Shown here: positions 1 through 9,328 of the stretch, piece by piece | Layout of the letters: every line of letters starts with the position of its first letter | How positions within the stretch are numbered: the first letter of the stretch is position 1 | Program-made: the position numbers and the translations under genes | The notes under the pieces: generated by a model | Told to the model about the DNA's origin: nothing | Databases searched by the model: none | The model's input: the letters and a program-made list of their open reading frames with translations, nothing else | Assembly (NCBI GenBank): GCA_905479105.1 | Contig: CAJQLE010000004.1 | Span: 186,001-250,000 of the forward strand | Direction of reading: 5' to 3' | Origin: an uncultured Flavobacteriales bacterium | Lineage (GTDB): Bacteria > Bacteroidota > Bacteroidia > Flavobacteriales_G > Salibacteraceae | DNA length: 64,000 bases

Positions 1-1919
1 TTCATTAATCCAGCCACTGATCCAGCAATCTTTGTGATAGAGGCCAGGTCATATAGGTCACTTTTTAAAACTGCTTTTTCGGTTGAATAAGTATGATATC
101 CATAAGCTTCATTTTGAACTACAATTCCATCTTTTGCAAACCAAATTTGGCACCCGGGATAAGCCATTTCTGAAATTCCTTTTTTAGCGATAGAATCTAT
201 TTTTTTCAAATCGAATGAGCTTATGCCAACTTCTTCAGGAATGCCATAGGCCAGTCTAATTTTGTTCGTCTGACTTACACCTTCACTCGTGAAAATGTCG
301 TCAATATTCCTATTTAATTCTCCCTTAATTGGCCGGCCGCCAAATAATGCTTGAATGCTCAAGTCATCAGAATAATCATTCGAATTATGACCGATTATTG
401 CTGCGTTTAAGTTAATATCTGTAGATAGAAATCGAAGTGCTTTTGCATTACCATTCCACACCAGCGCTGTGGTTTTCCCAGCAGACACTCTGTCGATTAT
501 TGACTGGCAATGTTCACTCATTTCAAAGCGCTTTCGCTCAATTTTTTCAAGGCTAGGTTCTGCAATGATTAATGCTAAATTGAATTCGTCAGCATGCTCA
601 TTATAGCGCTGAAAGTCTGCCTCAAGATTGGCGTAGGTTAATTGAAAGACCTCAGAAGGAGCATATCTAAGTATAAGAGATTCGAGTTGGTCGTTGTTCT
701 CATTTCCAATTTTAATAAGCGCAATTTTTAATGTATCCAGACCTTCAATTGGAATTAAACCTTTTGAGTTCCTCACCATGACCAAGGCTTCGGAAAACAC
801 TTGACGATATTTTAGCTCCAATGATCTTTGAATTCTCAAGGAGTCCTGAGAACTGCGAATTTTCTTTTTTCTCTTGAGCCATAATTTTGACTGAAGTACT
901 TGCTTGCATCGGGTATCAATATCTTCTTCTGTGATCGCTCCTTGATCGAGCAGAGACTCAATTCGATTTATATTTAAATCTAGATCATTATCTATAATAA
1001 AGAGGTCGTTTCCTGCCAAGAAAGCATCAGTAACTCGGTCTTCAATATTGGTCATTCCTCCACAAGTCAAATCTATCCATAAGAGGCCATTGAATCCCAT
1101 TTGCGACCTAATCATATCAATGATTATGGGAGATGCCGAAGCAATCGTATTGAGTGTGCTATCCAAACCTGGAGCGAAGGAGTTTGAAATCATTATTGAT
1201 TGAACACCGCTATTGATTGCAGATTTGAACGGAATGAGATCTGCATTATTCAATGCTCTTCTTTTGGAGTAAATTATTGGAGGTGAAGATTCATAAGCTC
1301 GATTTGTGCTTCCTAAGCCCGGGAAACTACCAGCAACGGTAAGAATACCCGCCATTTTAAAGCCTTCGATTATTGGTAGCGCATTATCGAATACCGATGC
1401 CGCATTATTACCAAGTGACCAGTTACTGGTGTAAGGAGAATCATCGCTTGATTCTATATCTAGCGCTGGACCAATAACAAAATCAAATCCTTTTGCTTGA
1501 AAGGATTCGCCTAAGGAATAAGCATATTCTTTAACTAACTGCTTGTCTTTTATAGCTGCCAATTGAAAAGGAGAAGCAATACTGTAGGCATCATTTAAAC
1601 CTTTGTTATGAATGAGGTCCAATCCAAAAATCAATGGAATATCTGATTTTACAATCTCCTCATTTGACTGATCTTTCAAATCATTTAAGAGATAACCTGA
1701 TGACTGAATTTTACTGTTCTCTGGACTTTTCTTCAAAATGAAGAATTGACCTATTTTTTCTTTTACTGACATCTTGGATAGAAGACTATCTGCTGCGTCA
1801 AGCGTTATGGGCGAAAAAGGTTCGTCTTTATCTGGAAAGGCAGACTTGTCGTTTCCTGAAAAGAAAAGAAGCGTAACAAGCACACCAAGGATTACTACAA
1901 ACTTTCGCTTAAGGATCAT
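1..1919 (-). CDS. Glycoside hydrolase family 3 N-terminal domain fused to a serine hydrolase (class C beta-lactamase-like); 3' end runs off the window
   Basis: Manual reverse translation gives MILKRKFVVILGVLVTLLLFSGNDK...LDAADSLLSKMSVKEKIGQFFILKK...GFNGLLWIDLTCGG...AFLAGNDLFII...DLASITKIAGSVAGLMN. GH3-like start and fold motifs are followed by an SxxK-type (SITK) beta-lactamase motif. Absent from the ORF track because it is truncated at the window edge. Confidence 0.85.
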   Translation of the reverse strand, partial: MILKRKFVVILGVLVTLLFFSGNDKSAFPDKDEPFSPITLDAADSLLSKMSVKEKIGQFFILKKSPENSKIQSSGYLLNDLKDQSNEEIVKSDIPLIFGLDLIHNKGLNDAYSIASPFQLAAIKDKQLVKEYAYSLGESFQAKGFDFVIGPALDIESSDDSPYTSNWSLGNNAASVFDNALPIIEGFKMAGILTVAGSFPGLGSTNRAYESSPPIIYSKRRALNNADLIPFKSAINSGVQSIMISNSFAPGLDSTLNTIASASPIIIDMIRSQMGFNGLLWIDLTCGGMTNIEDRVTDAFLAGNDLFIIDNDLDLNINRIESLLDQGAITEEDIDTRCKQVLQSKLWLKRKKKIRSSQDSLRIQRSLELKYRQVFSEALVMVRNSKGLIPIEGLDTLKIALIKIGNENNDQLESLILRYAPSEVFQLTYANLEADFQRYNEHADEFNLALIIAEPSLEKIERKRFEMSEHCQSIIDRVSAGKTTALVWNGNAKALRFLSTDINLNAAIIGHNSNDYSDDLSIQALFGGRPIKGELNRNIDDIFTSEGVSQTNKIRLAYGIPEEVGISSFDLKKIDSIAKKGISEMAYPGCQIWFAKDGIVVQNEAYGYHTYSTEKAVLKSDLYDLASITKIAGSVAGLM

Positions 1920-2038
1920 ATACTTATTGTTCAGCGTGAAGGTAAGCGAGACTGTGGGTTTAATATAGAAATGGCAGAAGACTTATCCTCAAGCATGTGT
2001 TACAAAAGAATTACTGATTTTCATCTTACTTTTGAGGT

Positions 2039-2317
2039 ATGATACGTTTCCTATTTAAGCAGAATCAACCACGTAGATTTGATTATAAACCGAGGTTTTA
2101 TAATGAGAGGAAAGAGCAGTTAAACGCTCGAGTTGAGGCGATCAGAAAGGAAGTTGAAGCGGAGTCTGGAGTGAGCAGTGAAGAAGCATTAAGAAGCAGA
2201 ATGGGTCACGCTTGGAAAAGCAGCTCAAGCCGAAAGTCAAGACTGCAATCCAATAAAAAAGTCTTGATCATAGCAGCACTTCTTTCGGTGATTGCATATC
2301 TATTGTTATTCAATTGA
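2039..2317 (+). CDS. Small conserved-type hypothetical protein with C-terminal TM helix
   Basis: 92-aa ORF; basic/charged N-terminal part then KKVLIIAALLSVIAYLLLFN; stop overlaps the start of the next ORF (TTGA). Confidence 0.65.
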   Translation: MIRFLFKQNQPRRFDYKPRFYNERKEQLNARVEAIRKEVEAESGVSSEEALRSRMGHAWKSSSSRKSRLQSNKKVLIIAALLSVIAYLLLFN

Positions 2318-3420
2318 TCGATTCCATATTAACTGTATCGGCCTTTTTATTGCTAATTATCCAGCTTGTTTTCCAGATGGTCATTCGCAAAGGGTTAAAG
2401 AAGCTTCCTATTGATAGAGCAAGGGCGGGTGACAGTTCTATTCCCATCAGTGTTATAATAGCGGCTAAAAATGAAGCGGCTAACCTTCAAAAGAACCTAG
2501 GGTTTATTCAGAATCAGAATTATCAAGATTTTGAAATCGTGCTGGTTAATGATAATTCATCGGATGAAACGCATAGCGTAATGACTGATTTCGCTGCACG
2601 TGATGAACGAATTCGTGTTTTGAGTCTTGATGATTCCTTGAGTGGTAAAAAGGAAGCCTTAAAAGCTGGAATTGATGCAGCGAATTATGAGCGATTGGTT
2701 TTTACAGATGCGGATTGTCAAGTTGAGGCTGAATGGCTCAGTGGGTTTGCCGATGCATTTGATCGTGGAGGTGACTTTGTAATAGGTTATGGCGCATATC
2801 GATTAAACGATTCATGGTTTTCGAGTATGTATTCTTTTGATGCTTTTCGATCCGCAATGCTTTACTTTTCTGCAGCGGCTAATGGTCTTCCTTATATGTG
2901 CGTTGGCAGATCAATGGGCTATACAAGAAGCTTGTTTCAGAATTCTGAAGGATTTGCTTCATACGCCCATATTGAAAGTGGTAGTGATGATCTTTTTCTT
3001 CAATCGGTTAAAGATTCAGCTCACATTGAAATGATCCCAGCGGCAGTAAGTTATTCTGAACCTCCAACCTCATTCGGAAGATGGTTGATTCAACGTAAAA
3101 GACACCTAGGAGCTGGAATACATTATCCGAAATCAGTTCTAGCACTATTAATTATTTATGAAGGTTCCAATATTCTTCTTCCTATCATTTTAGTATTGCT
3201 GTTGATGAGTGAAAATCAGTTTTTATCGCTGTTTTCAATAGCCATTATTCTTCGAGTTACTCTGTTTTACTTAAATACACAGACATTCAGTAGATTGGTT
3301 AAATCAAATGATGATTTATCTCAACTTTGGTGGACTGAATATCCGATGTCTTGGTTGAATGCATTAATTTCGATGAATATCGGATTGAAGAAGAAAGAAG
3401 CATGGACGACAAGACGGTAA
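2314..3420 (+). CDS. Glycosyltransferase family 2, membrane-associated
   Basis: SVIIAAKNEAANLQKNL...VLVNDNSSDET...FTDADCQ GT2 motifs; C-terminal TM segments; TTG start overlapping the upstream stop. Confidence 0.85.
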   Translation: MIDSILTVSAFLLLIIQLVFQMVIRKGLKKLPIDRARAGDSSIPISVIIAAKNEAANLQKNLGFIQNQNYQDFEIVLVNDNSSDETHSVMTDFAARDERIRVLSLDDSLSGKKEALKAGIDAANYERLVFTDADCQVEAEWLSGFADAFDRGGDFVIGYGAYRLNDSWFSSMYSFDAFRSAMLYFSAAANGLPYMCVGRSMGYTRSLFQNSEGFASYAHIESGSDDLFLQSVKDSAHIEMIPAAVSYSEPPTSFGRWLIQRKRHLGAGIHYPKSVLALLIIYEGSNILLPIILVLLLMSENQFLSLFSIAIILRVTLFYLNTQTFSRLVKSNDDLSQLWWTEYPMSWLNALISMNIGLKKKEAWTTRR

Positions 3421-4004
3421 GGACATCAGCGCAGCGAGATTTAGAGCTTGTGAAACAAGCTATGAAAGGAGATCAGCACGCCTATGCTGAGTTGCTTAAG
3501 GCCTACCGCGAGAGTATATATTACATGATGATGAAGATGGTTAGAAACGCAGATGATGCGGATGATTTAACCATTGAAGCCTTTGGTAAAGCATTTAAAC
3601 GTCTTGAGTCTTTTAATTCGGATTATGCTTTCAGTACTTGGTTGTTTCGTATTGCATCCAATAATGCTATTGACTTTATTCGGAAAAAGAAGAAGGCTTC
3701 GATATATTCTATTGATGAGGATTTCAATGATGATGAGTCCAAAGGAGTTTTTGAGGTGAAATCTGGTGACTTAAATCCTGAACAAGAGTTGATGAAAGAT
3801 CAACGCATTAAGGAGATGCACCGAATAATAAACCTACTCAAACCAAAGTACAAACAGCTTATAGAAATGCGATACTTAAAGGAGTTGAGTTATGATGAAA
3901 TCGCCTCAGAAATGGACTTACCAGTTGGAACTGTTAAAGCACAATTGTTCAGGGCTCGAGAATTGATGCACGAAATCATGAAACCTTCAGCCAATAATTT
4001 TTAG
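3402..4004 (+). CDS. RNA polymerase sigma-70 family (ECF-like) factor
   Basis: Region 2 (DDADDLTIEAFGKAFKRLESF...FSTWLFRIASNNAIDFIRKKKK) and region 4 (YKQLIEMRYLKELSYDEIASEMDLPVGTVKAQLFRARELM). ATG at 3402 preferred over the 3351 ORF start. Confidence 0.9.
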   Translation: MDDKTVRTSAQRDLELVKQAMKGDQHAYAELLKAYRESIYYMMMKMVRNADDADDLTIEAFGKAFKRLESFNSDYAFSTWLFRIASNNAIDFIRKKKKASIYSIDEDFNDDESKGVFEVKSGDLNPEQELMKDQRIKEMHRIINLLKPKYKQLIEMRYLKELSYDEIASEMDLPVGTVKAQLFRARELMHEIMKPSANNF

Positions 4005-4008
4005 TCAA

Positions 4009-4641
4009 GTGTCAGAAGGTAAACAGCTAATTGCTAAATATTTCCCGGATTTCACTGAAGCTCAACTTAATCTCTTGGAATCATACGTTAATGCATTACT
4101 AGAAACCAATAAGGTCATTAACCTAATCTCTCGCAAGAATCAAGAGGAGGTTTGGGTAAACCATATTTTGCATTCATTGTCTATAGTCAAGATGGTAAAA
4201 TTTTTACCGAATCAGTACGTGTTAGATTTTGGAACTGGTGGCGGATTACCGGGAATTCCTCTTGCAATTGCATTTCCTGAAACAAACTTTTTATTGGTGG
4301 ACTCAATAGGTAAAAAAGTAAATGCAGTTGAGGGTATCATTCAAAGAATAGGTCTCAAGAACGTGAAAACAAAGCACACTAGAGTAGAGGATTTGTCAAT
4401 GAAGTTTGATTACGCGGTGAGTCGAGCAGTTACTTCTTTATCAACGATGAATGATTGGGTTAAAGGAAAGCTGAAAAAAGGAATTGGGGGTGATGTTCCT
4501 AATGGATTGATTTATATCAAAGGAGGAGATTTTGACCAAGAACTTCAAGACTTGAAACGTCCGTATCGCATTTGGGAAATGTCAGAGTGGTTTGAACCGG
4601 AGTTTTTTGAGACCAAGAAAGTAGTCTGGATTGACCTTTAG
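4009..4641 (+). CDS. rsmG: 16S rRNA (guanine(527)-N(7))-methyltransferase RsmG
   Basis: VLDFGTGGGLPGIPLAIAFPETNFLLVDSIGKKVNAVEGI and NVKTKHTRVEDL...FDYAVSRAV are characteristic of RsmG/GidB. Confidence 0.93.
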   Translation: MSEGKQLIAKYFPDFTEAQLNLLESYVNALLETNKVINLISRKNQEEVWVNHILHSLSIVKMVKFLPNQYVLDFGTGGGLPGIPLAIAFPETNFLLVDSIGKKVNAVEGIIQRIGLKNVKTKHTRVEDLSMKFDYAVSRAVTSLSTMNDWVKGKLKKGIGGDVPNGLIYIKGGDFDQELQDLKRPYRIWEMSEWFEPEFFETKKVVWIDL

Positions 4642-5657
4642 TTTAAAATGAAAAAAGTGAGTTCTTTTAGCAGTTCAATGGAGCTCACAGAATTTGAATT
4701 GACGCCTTTAGCTCGAGCATCCGTTTCTCTCAGTTTTTCTATTATTAAAGCGGTTTTTCGTTGATTAAACTGAGTGGCCGCTTCTGCCACTTTTTTCAAT
4801 TGAAATGGAGAGCCTAATGATGCAAGTTGGTTTTTTGTTTCTGCACTTCCCTGTGACTTAATATGATGAAAGATCATCAGCTTGCTAAAGTGGCTGAACA
4901 TGTTGGATAAAACCAACACTAAAGGAGTGTTGCCATCATTCCTCCCTATGTGATAGGCTATTGTATAGCTACGCTCAACATCTCTAGTCGAAAGTGCGTT
5001 GATATAGTCGAAAGCACTGAACTCTTTGCTTATTCCAATGTGTTTTTTTACTTCATTCTCACCAATCTCTTGGGATAAAGGAATACTAATCGTCAACTTT
5101 CTTAGTTCACCCTCAATCTTTTCAAGGTCATTTCCTAGATACTCAGCCATTAAAAAAGAAGCGTGAGGCGTAATGCGATACTTTAATTCTTTGGCGAAGC
5201 TTTCTATGACATTTGGTAGTTCATTCTCCCAGTGCTTACTTGAATTGAATACGACACCATTCTTCTTAGCGGCTTTTACCCACTTTAAGCGCTCGTCTAC
5301 TTTTTTGTACTTAAAGTCAATGACAAGCACGGTACTCGAGACAGGATCTTCAAAGTAACTTTCTAAATCCGTCCATTTTCCTTTGAAATCTTGAGCCTCC
5401 CTAATAATTACTACTTGACGTTCGGCCATCATAGGAAATCGCTTCAAGGTTTCCAATAGCTCACTTTGGTTTAAATCTCGACCATAGAATATATTGAGAT
5501 TGAAATCTCGTTCGTGTTCTTCTATGGCATTGCTTTCGATAAACTTACTTATGCGGTCAATGTAAAACGGTTCTTCACCATGGAGCAGGTAAACAGGCGA
5601 AAACTCCCTCTTTCGAAGTTTTGATAATATATCATTATACTCTCTTACATTCGCCAT
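4638..5657 (-). CDS. holA: DNA polymerase III subunit delta
   Basis: MANVREYNDILSKLRKREFSPVYLLHGEEPFYIDRI...LETLKRFPMMAERQVVIIREAQ; HolA pattern. Start placed at 5657 rather than 5741. Confidence 0.9.
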   Translation of the reverse strand: MANVREYNDILSKLRKREFSPVYLLHGEEPFYIDRISKFIESNAIEEHERDFNLNIFYGRDLNQSELLETLKRFPMMAERQVVIIREAQDFKGKWTDLESYFEDPVSSTVLVIDFKYKKVDERLKWVKAAKKNGVVFNSSKHWENELPNVIESFAKELKYRITPHASFLMAEYLGNDLEKIEGELRKLTISIPLSQEIGENEVKKHIGISKEFSAFDYINALSTRDVERSYTIAYHIGRNDGNTPLVLVLSNMFSHFSKLMIFHHIKSQGSAETKNQLASLGSPFQLKKVAEAATQFNQRKTALIIEKLRETDARAKGVNSNSVSSIELLKELTFFILN

Positions 5658-5676
5658 TGACTCTAAGAATCTGCTT

Positions 5677-6138
5677 TTGATTGATCCGAAAAAATATCCT
5701 CCATTAAACCTTCCAATGTTCGATGCCAAAGTTAGAAGCATTGATGATCAGATTCAAATCTTTGATGTCTTTCGTGAAAAATACGTTTCGTTGACTCCTG
5801 AAGAATGGGTTCGTCAACATTTTTCGCATTATTTAGTTGAACACTTAGGTCATCCTAAAACGCATATCCAGTTGGAGTATCAACTTAAATACGCTCGTGT
5901 GAAAAAGAGGCCAGATATTGGAGTAATAAATAATGATTCCCAATTAGAGATATTGATTGAGTGTAAAGCACCATCAATTGCACTCAATGAAGACGTATTT
6001 TTACAGTTGACGAGTTATTTTTCAGTTGATTCATCGAAATACATCGTTCTCACGAATGGTTTGCAGCATATTTTCGCTGCATTCGAACCTTCGACTGGGA
6101 AATTCGTCTACTTACAGGAATTACCTGCTTATAAATGA
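5677..6138 (+). CDS. Stand-alone type I restriction enzyme R protein N-terminal (HSDR_N-like) domain protein
   Basis: FDVFREKYVSLTPEEWVRQHFSHYLVEHLGHPKTHIQLEYQLKYARVKKRPDIGVINNDSQLEILIECKAPSIAL, matching the Bacteroidota HsdR_N_2-type family. Confidence 0.85.
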   Translation: MIDPKKYPPLNLPMFDAKVRSIDDQIQIFDVFREKYVSLTPEEWVRQHFSHYLVEHLGHPKTHIQLEYQLKYARVKKRPDIGVINNDSQLEILIECKAPSIALNEDVFLQLTSYFSVDSSKYIVLTNGLQHIFAAFEPSTGKFVYLQELPAYK

Positions 6139-6461
6139 ATTGGAGAATAATCATATTGCTTTTGGCTTTTAGCAGTTCTGCTTTAGCCCAAAGAATTACT
6201 CCGGCTAAAGTTCCATTAAGTTATGCTTGGGCTTTAGAGGTAAATCCTGCCGCAGATTTGGCACACGTCTTTGTAAATCTGGCGATTGATAGAGAGGTAT
6301 ACAATGGATGGGAAATCATTGACGCGCGAGGTCGCACTGTTTCGCAAGGAGTAATAGTTGAACCTAACTTTCGCATTCCAACCTCGTCTTTATCTAAAGG
6401 ATCTTACTTTTTAAAGTTGTCTGGATATGATTCTGATAACCTTATTCCTGTGATTAAATGA
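6135..6461 (+). CDS. Signal peptide plus solo T9SS type A-like C-terminal sorting domain protein
   Basis: MNWRIIILLLAFSSSALAQ signal peptide; remainder NPAADLAHVFVNLAIDREVYNGWEIIDARGRTVSQGVIVEPNFRIPTSSLSKGSYFLKLSGYDSDNLIPVIK resembles a T9SS CTD with no cargo domain. ATGA overlaps on both sides. Confidence 0.7.
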   Translation: MNWRIIILLLAFSSSALAQRITPAKVPLSYAWALEVNPAADLAHVFVNLAIDREVYNGWEIIDARGRTVSQGVIVEPNFRIPTSSLSKGSYFLKLSGYDSDNLIPVIK

Positions 6462-9280
6462 GGCTAAAGTCTTCTGTTTTTTACATTCTATTTATTCTAG
6501 CATCGACTGCGTTCACTCAGTCTGTGAATGCTGATTATTTAGATGGTTGGGTTAATATTAAGATCAATCAAGAGCTACGCTCAGCCTGTTTTAATGATAG
6601 AATCGAGAACCAAGAATTGAATCGACTTTTTGAACGATTTGAAGTTGATTTGATCGCAAAGAAATTCCCACACACAGAGCCTTTCATTAAGTCAAGAGCG
6701 GCTATTACGGATAAACAAGATAAAAGAGTCGATTTAAGCTTGATTTATAAAGTACATTTTAAGGCTGGTGTTGATCCCAAAAAGGTGTCAAGTATTTTGA
6801 ATCATTCGGGTTTAGTAGTTTATGCTGAACCATGGTATATTGATAAACCAATAGAGATTCCAAATGACGCACTTATAGGCGATATGTGGCATTTGCCTGT
6901 GATCAATGCATTTGATGCTTGGGATATTGAGACAGGTTCATCAGACGTCACCATAGCAATTGTAGATTCAGGGGTTGATTGGGATCACCCTGACCTTGTT
7001 GATGCCATCAAAATCAATCAGGCCGAGCTAAATGGTATTGCAGGGGTTGACGATGATAACAATGGTTATGTTGACGACATCAGAGGCTGGAATTTTTATA
7101 ATGATAATAATGATCCGGATGAATTAGGGTTTTCTCACGGAACGCATGTGGCTGGTTTGGCTGGAGCAACAGCAAATAATAATTATGGTGTTGCCGGAAC
7201 TGGCCGCGGATGTAAAATTTTGGCGGTTAAAACGGGTGATAAACTTCAAATCCCTTTTGGTTATGAAGGCGTTGTTTACGCTGCTGACAATGGAGCAGAT
7301 GTGATAAATTGCTCTTGGGGAGGTTTTGGTCGCTCAGAGACAGCTCATGACGTAATGAAGTATGCAACCTACAATAAGGATGCGGTAGTATTTGGAGGAG
7401 CGGGCAACGATAATCGTCAGAATCGGTTTTATCCAGCATCATATCCAGAGGTTATGAGCGTAAGCGCTTCAGACTCTACAAATCAAAAAGCAGATTTTTC
7501 GAATTTTAACTATGACATTGACATGATTGCTCCAGGGGTAGTCATCTTCAGTTTGAAAAATGGAGAGTTTGGTTATGATAGTGGTACGAGCATGTCTGCT
7601 CCCATAATTGCTGGTGCAGCTGGCCTTATACGAAGTAAATTCCCAACGCTTTCTGCGCTGCAAGTGATGGAACAGTTGCGCGTTAGTGCAGATCCAACGA
7701 TTTATGAGATTGAATTTAATAAGGCATTCGAGGGAAAGCTTGGAACTGGATTACTCGATATGAAAAAGGCTCTAGAAGGCATTAATTCTCCAGCCTTGAG
7801 GGTCACAGATCATGTGTTAACAGATAACGATGATGACATTTTTTCTATAGGCGAAGAGTTCACCCTTGGAGTTGAACTCTTTAACTATCTCAATTCAATC
7901 TCTGATTTGCAAGTTGAAATCACGTCACTATCAGAAAATGTTCAAATAGTAGACGGAACATGGAATGTTGCATCTATTCCTACGAGTAGTCAAACGGAAA
8001 ATTTTAATACACCATTTAAATTGATGGTCACATCTGCAGAAGAATTTGATCAGGAAGTAATCGTTAAGCTCATAGCTTCTAGTCTTCCAAATAATTATGT
8101 TTTCGAACACTTCTTTAGCATTAATGTCAATCCTTCATACGTCAATGTTAGAGTAAACAATGTGAAAACAACGGTCAGTAAGAACGGACTATTTGGATAC
8201 ACGGATTACTTTCAGACGAATGGACTTGGATTTCGATTAGATACTTTAGGAAGTTTACTTTATGAAGGTGGGTTGCTCATTGGTCATAATTCTGACAGCA
8301 AGATTCAGGTTGCAGACCGAGTGAGAAATGGAGAGCTCTTTGATCGAGATTTTTGGGAAAAGGATGTGATAAGTAGACAAGACATCATAGGAGATGAGGC
8401 TTTTTATGCATTTGGTTCGTTCACGGATACTTCTGCTAATCAAGATGAAATTGGTTTAGTTGTTGAGCAGAGAGTTCTAGCCTACAACAAAACAGGTCAT
8501 GAGAATTATGTGATTTTGGAGTACGAAGTAGAGAATATTTCAGACCAGGATTTAACAGGAGTAGCCATTGGGTTGTTTGCGGATTGGGATGTCACCGATC
8601 CGTCATTGAATAAAGGAGCAACTGCATATGGTAAAAGGCTTGGCTATGTTTATTCTCTTGGAGAAGACGGAGTTGCTGCTGGTATTCAAGCTTTAAGTGC
8701 AAATGTTTTTAATACTTACATGATTGATAATGTAGGTGGAGGATATGGAGGCGTTGATATTTTCGATGAAGAAGGTTTTACTTCTCAAGATAAATACACA
8801 GCAATGACAGAGGAAAGGCTTGAAGCTGGAGATGGTGATCTTGGAAACGATGTTATTCAAGTTACTTCGGTGAAAGGGATAACAATACCTAAAAACACAG
8901 TAATTAAAGTTGCTTTTGCACTTCACGCAGCTCGATCAATTGATGAACTGTTAATTAGTGCGGATTCCGCGTATAGCAACTTTAATGGATATCTACCAGG
9001 CGAAAACCTCATAACTCCGTTTAAACTCATCAGTATATTTCCGAACCCTGCTGCTGAGCAAGCGACAATTTCGATCGATTTGAAAAATGAAGTAGTCTTG
9101 AATATAGACCTTCTTGATGCAATGGGTGGGTTCGTGAAGACCATTGAGACTGAAACTGCATACCCAGGGTATAATGAATTCTCGCTTGGTCTGTCAAATT
9201 TGGAGACTGGAGTGTACTTTATTCGCTTAATCGCAGGTGATTTCTTACAAATATTTCCCATTGTAGTTCAAGAACAGTAA
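6458..9280 (+). CDS. S8 subtilisin-like serine peptidase with T9SS type A sorting domain
   Basis: Catalytic triad motifs AIVDSGVDWDHPDL (Asp), HGTHVAGLAG (His), GTSMSAPIIAGAAGL (Ser); C-terminal ISIFPNPAAEQATISIDL...NLETGVYFIRLIAGDFLQIFPIVVQ CTD. Confidence 0.93.
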   Translation: MRLKSSVFYILFILASTAFTQSVNADYLDGWVNIKINQELRSACFNDRIENQELNRLFERFEVDLIAKKFPHTEPFIKSRAAITDKQDKRVDLSLIYKVHFKAGVDPKKVSSILNHSGLVVYAEPWYIDKPIEIPNDALIGDMWHLPVINAFDAWDIETGSSDVTIAIVDSGVDWDHPDLVDAIKINQAELNGIAGVDDDNNGYVDDIRGWNFYNDNNDPDELGFSHGTHVAGLAGATANNNYGVAGTGRGCKILAVKTGDKLQIPFGYEGVVYAADNGADVINCSWGGFGRSETAHDVMKYATYNKDAVVFGGAGNDNRQNRFYPASYPEVMSVSASDSTNQKADFSNFNYDIDMIAPGVVIFSLKNGEFGYDSGTSMSAPIIAGAAGLIRSKFPTLSALQVMEQLRVSADPTIYEIEFNKAFEGKLGTGLLDMKKALEGINSPALRVTDHVLTDNDDDIFSIGEEFTLGVELFNYLNSISDLQVEITSLSENVQIVDGTWNVASIPTSSQTENFNTPFKLMVTSAEEFDQEVIVKLIASSLPNNYVFEHFFSINVNPSYVNVRVNNVKTTVSKNGLFGYTDYFQTNGLGFRLDTLGSLLYEGGLLIGHNSDSKIQVADRVRNGELFDRDFWEKDVISRQDIIGDEAFYAFGSFTDTSANQDEIGLVVEQRVLAYNKTGHENYVILEYEVENISDQDLTGVAIGLFADWDVTDPSLNKGATAYGKRLGYVYSLGEDGVAAGIQALSANVFNTYMIDNVGGGYGGVDIFDEEGFTSQDKYTAMTEERLEAGDGDLGNDVIQVTSVKGITIPKNTVIKVAFALHAARSIDELLISADSAYSNFNGYLPGENLITPFKLISIFPNPAAEQATISIDLKNEVVLNIDLLDAMGGFVKTIETETAYPGYNEFSLGLSNLETGVYFIRLIAGDFLQIFPIVVQEQ

Positions 9281-9297
9281 ACAATATAGAATTGCGT

Positions 9298-9305
9298 TAC
9301 ATTTG
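9298..9305 (+). promoter_or_regulatory. Putative Bacteroidota -7 promoter element (TACATTTG)
   Basis: Matches TANNTTTG, 23 nt upstream of the ATG at 9329; no clear -33 TTG found. Confidence 0.35.
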
Positions 9306-9328
9306 ACGTACTATTTTTAACCAGATCT

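Noticed and set aside
1774-1968. 64-aa plus-strand ORF
   Set aside because: Antisense to the 5' end of the GH3/beta-lactamase gene.
5677-6138. HSDR_N domain suggesting a restriction-modification or defense island
   Set aside because: No HsdM/HsdS, methyltransferase, helicase or other defense genes nearby; this stand-alone family is, to my knowledge, common next to holA-type housekeeping genes in Bacteroidota.
8923-9261. 112-aa minus-strand ORF inside the subtilase gene
   Set aside because: Antisense shadow of a confident CDS with no recognisable motif; same for 7227-7442, 7469-7663, 8255-8443 and 8693-8926.
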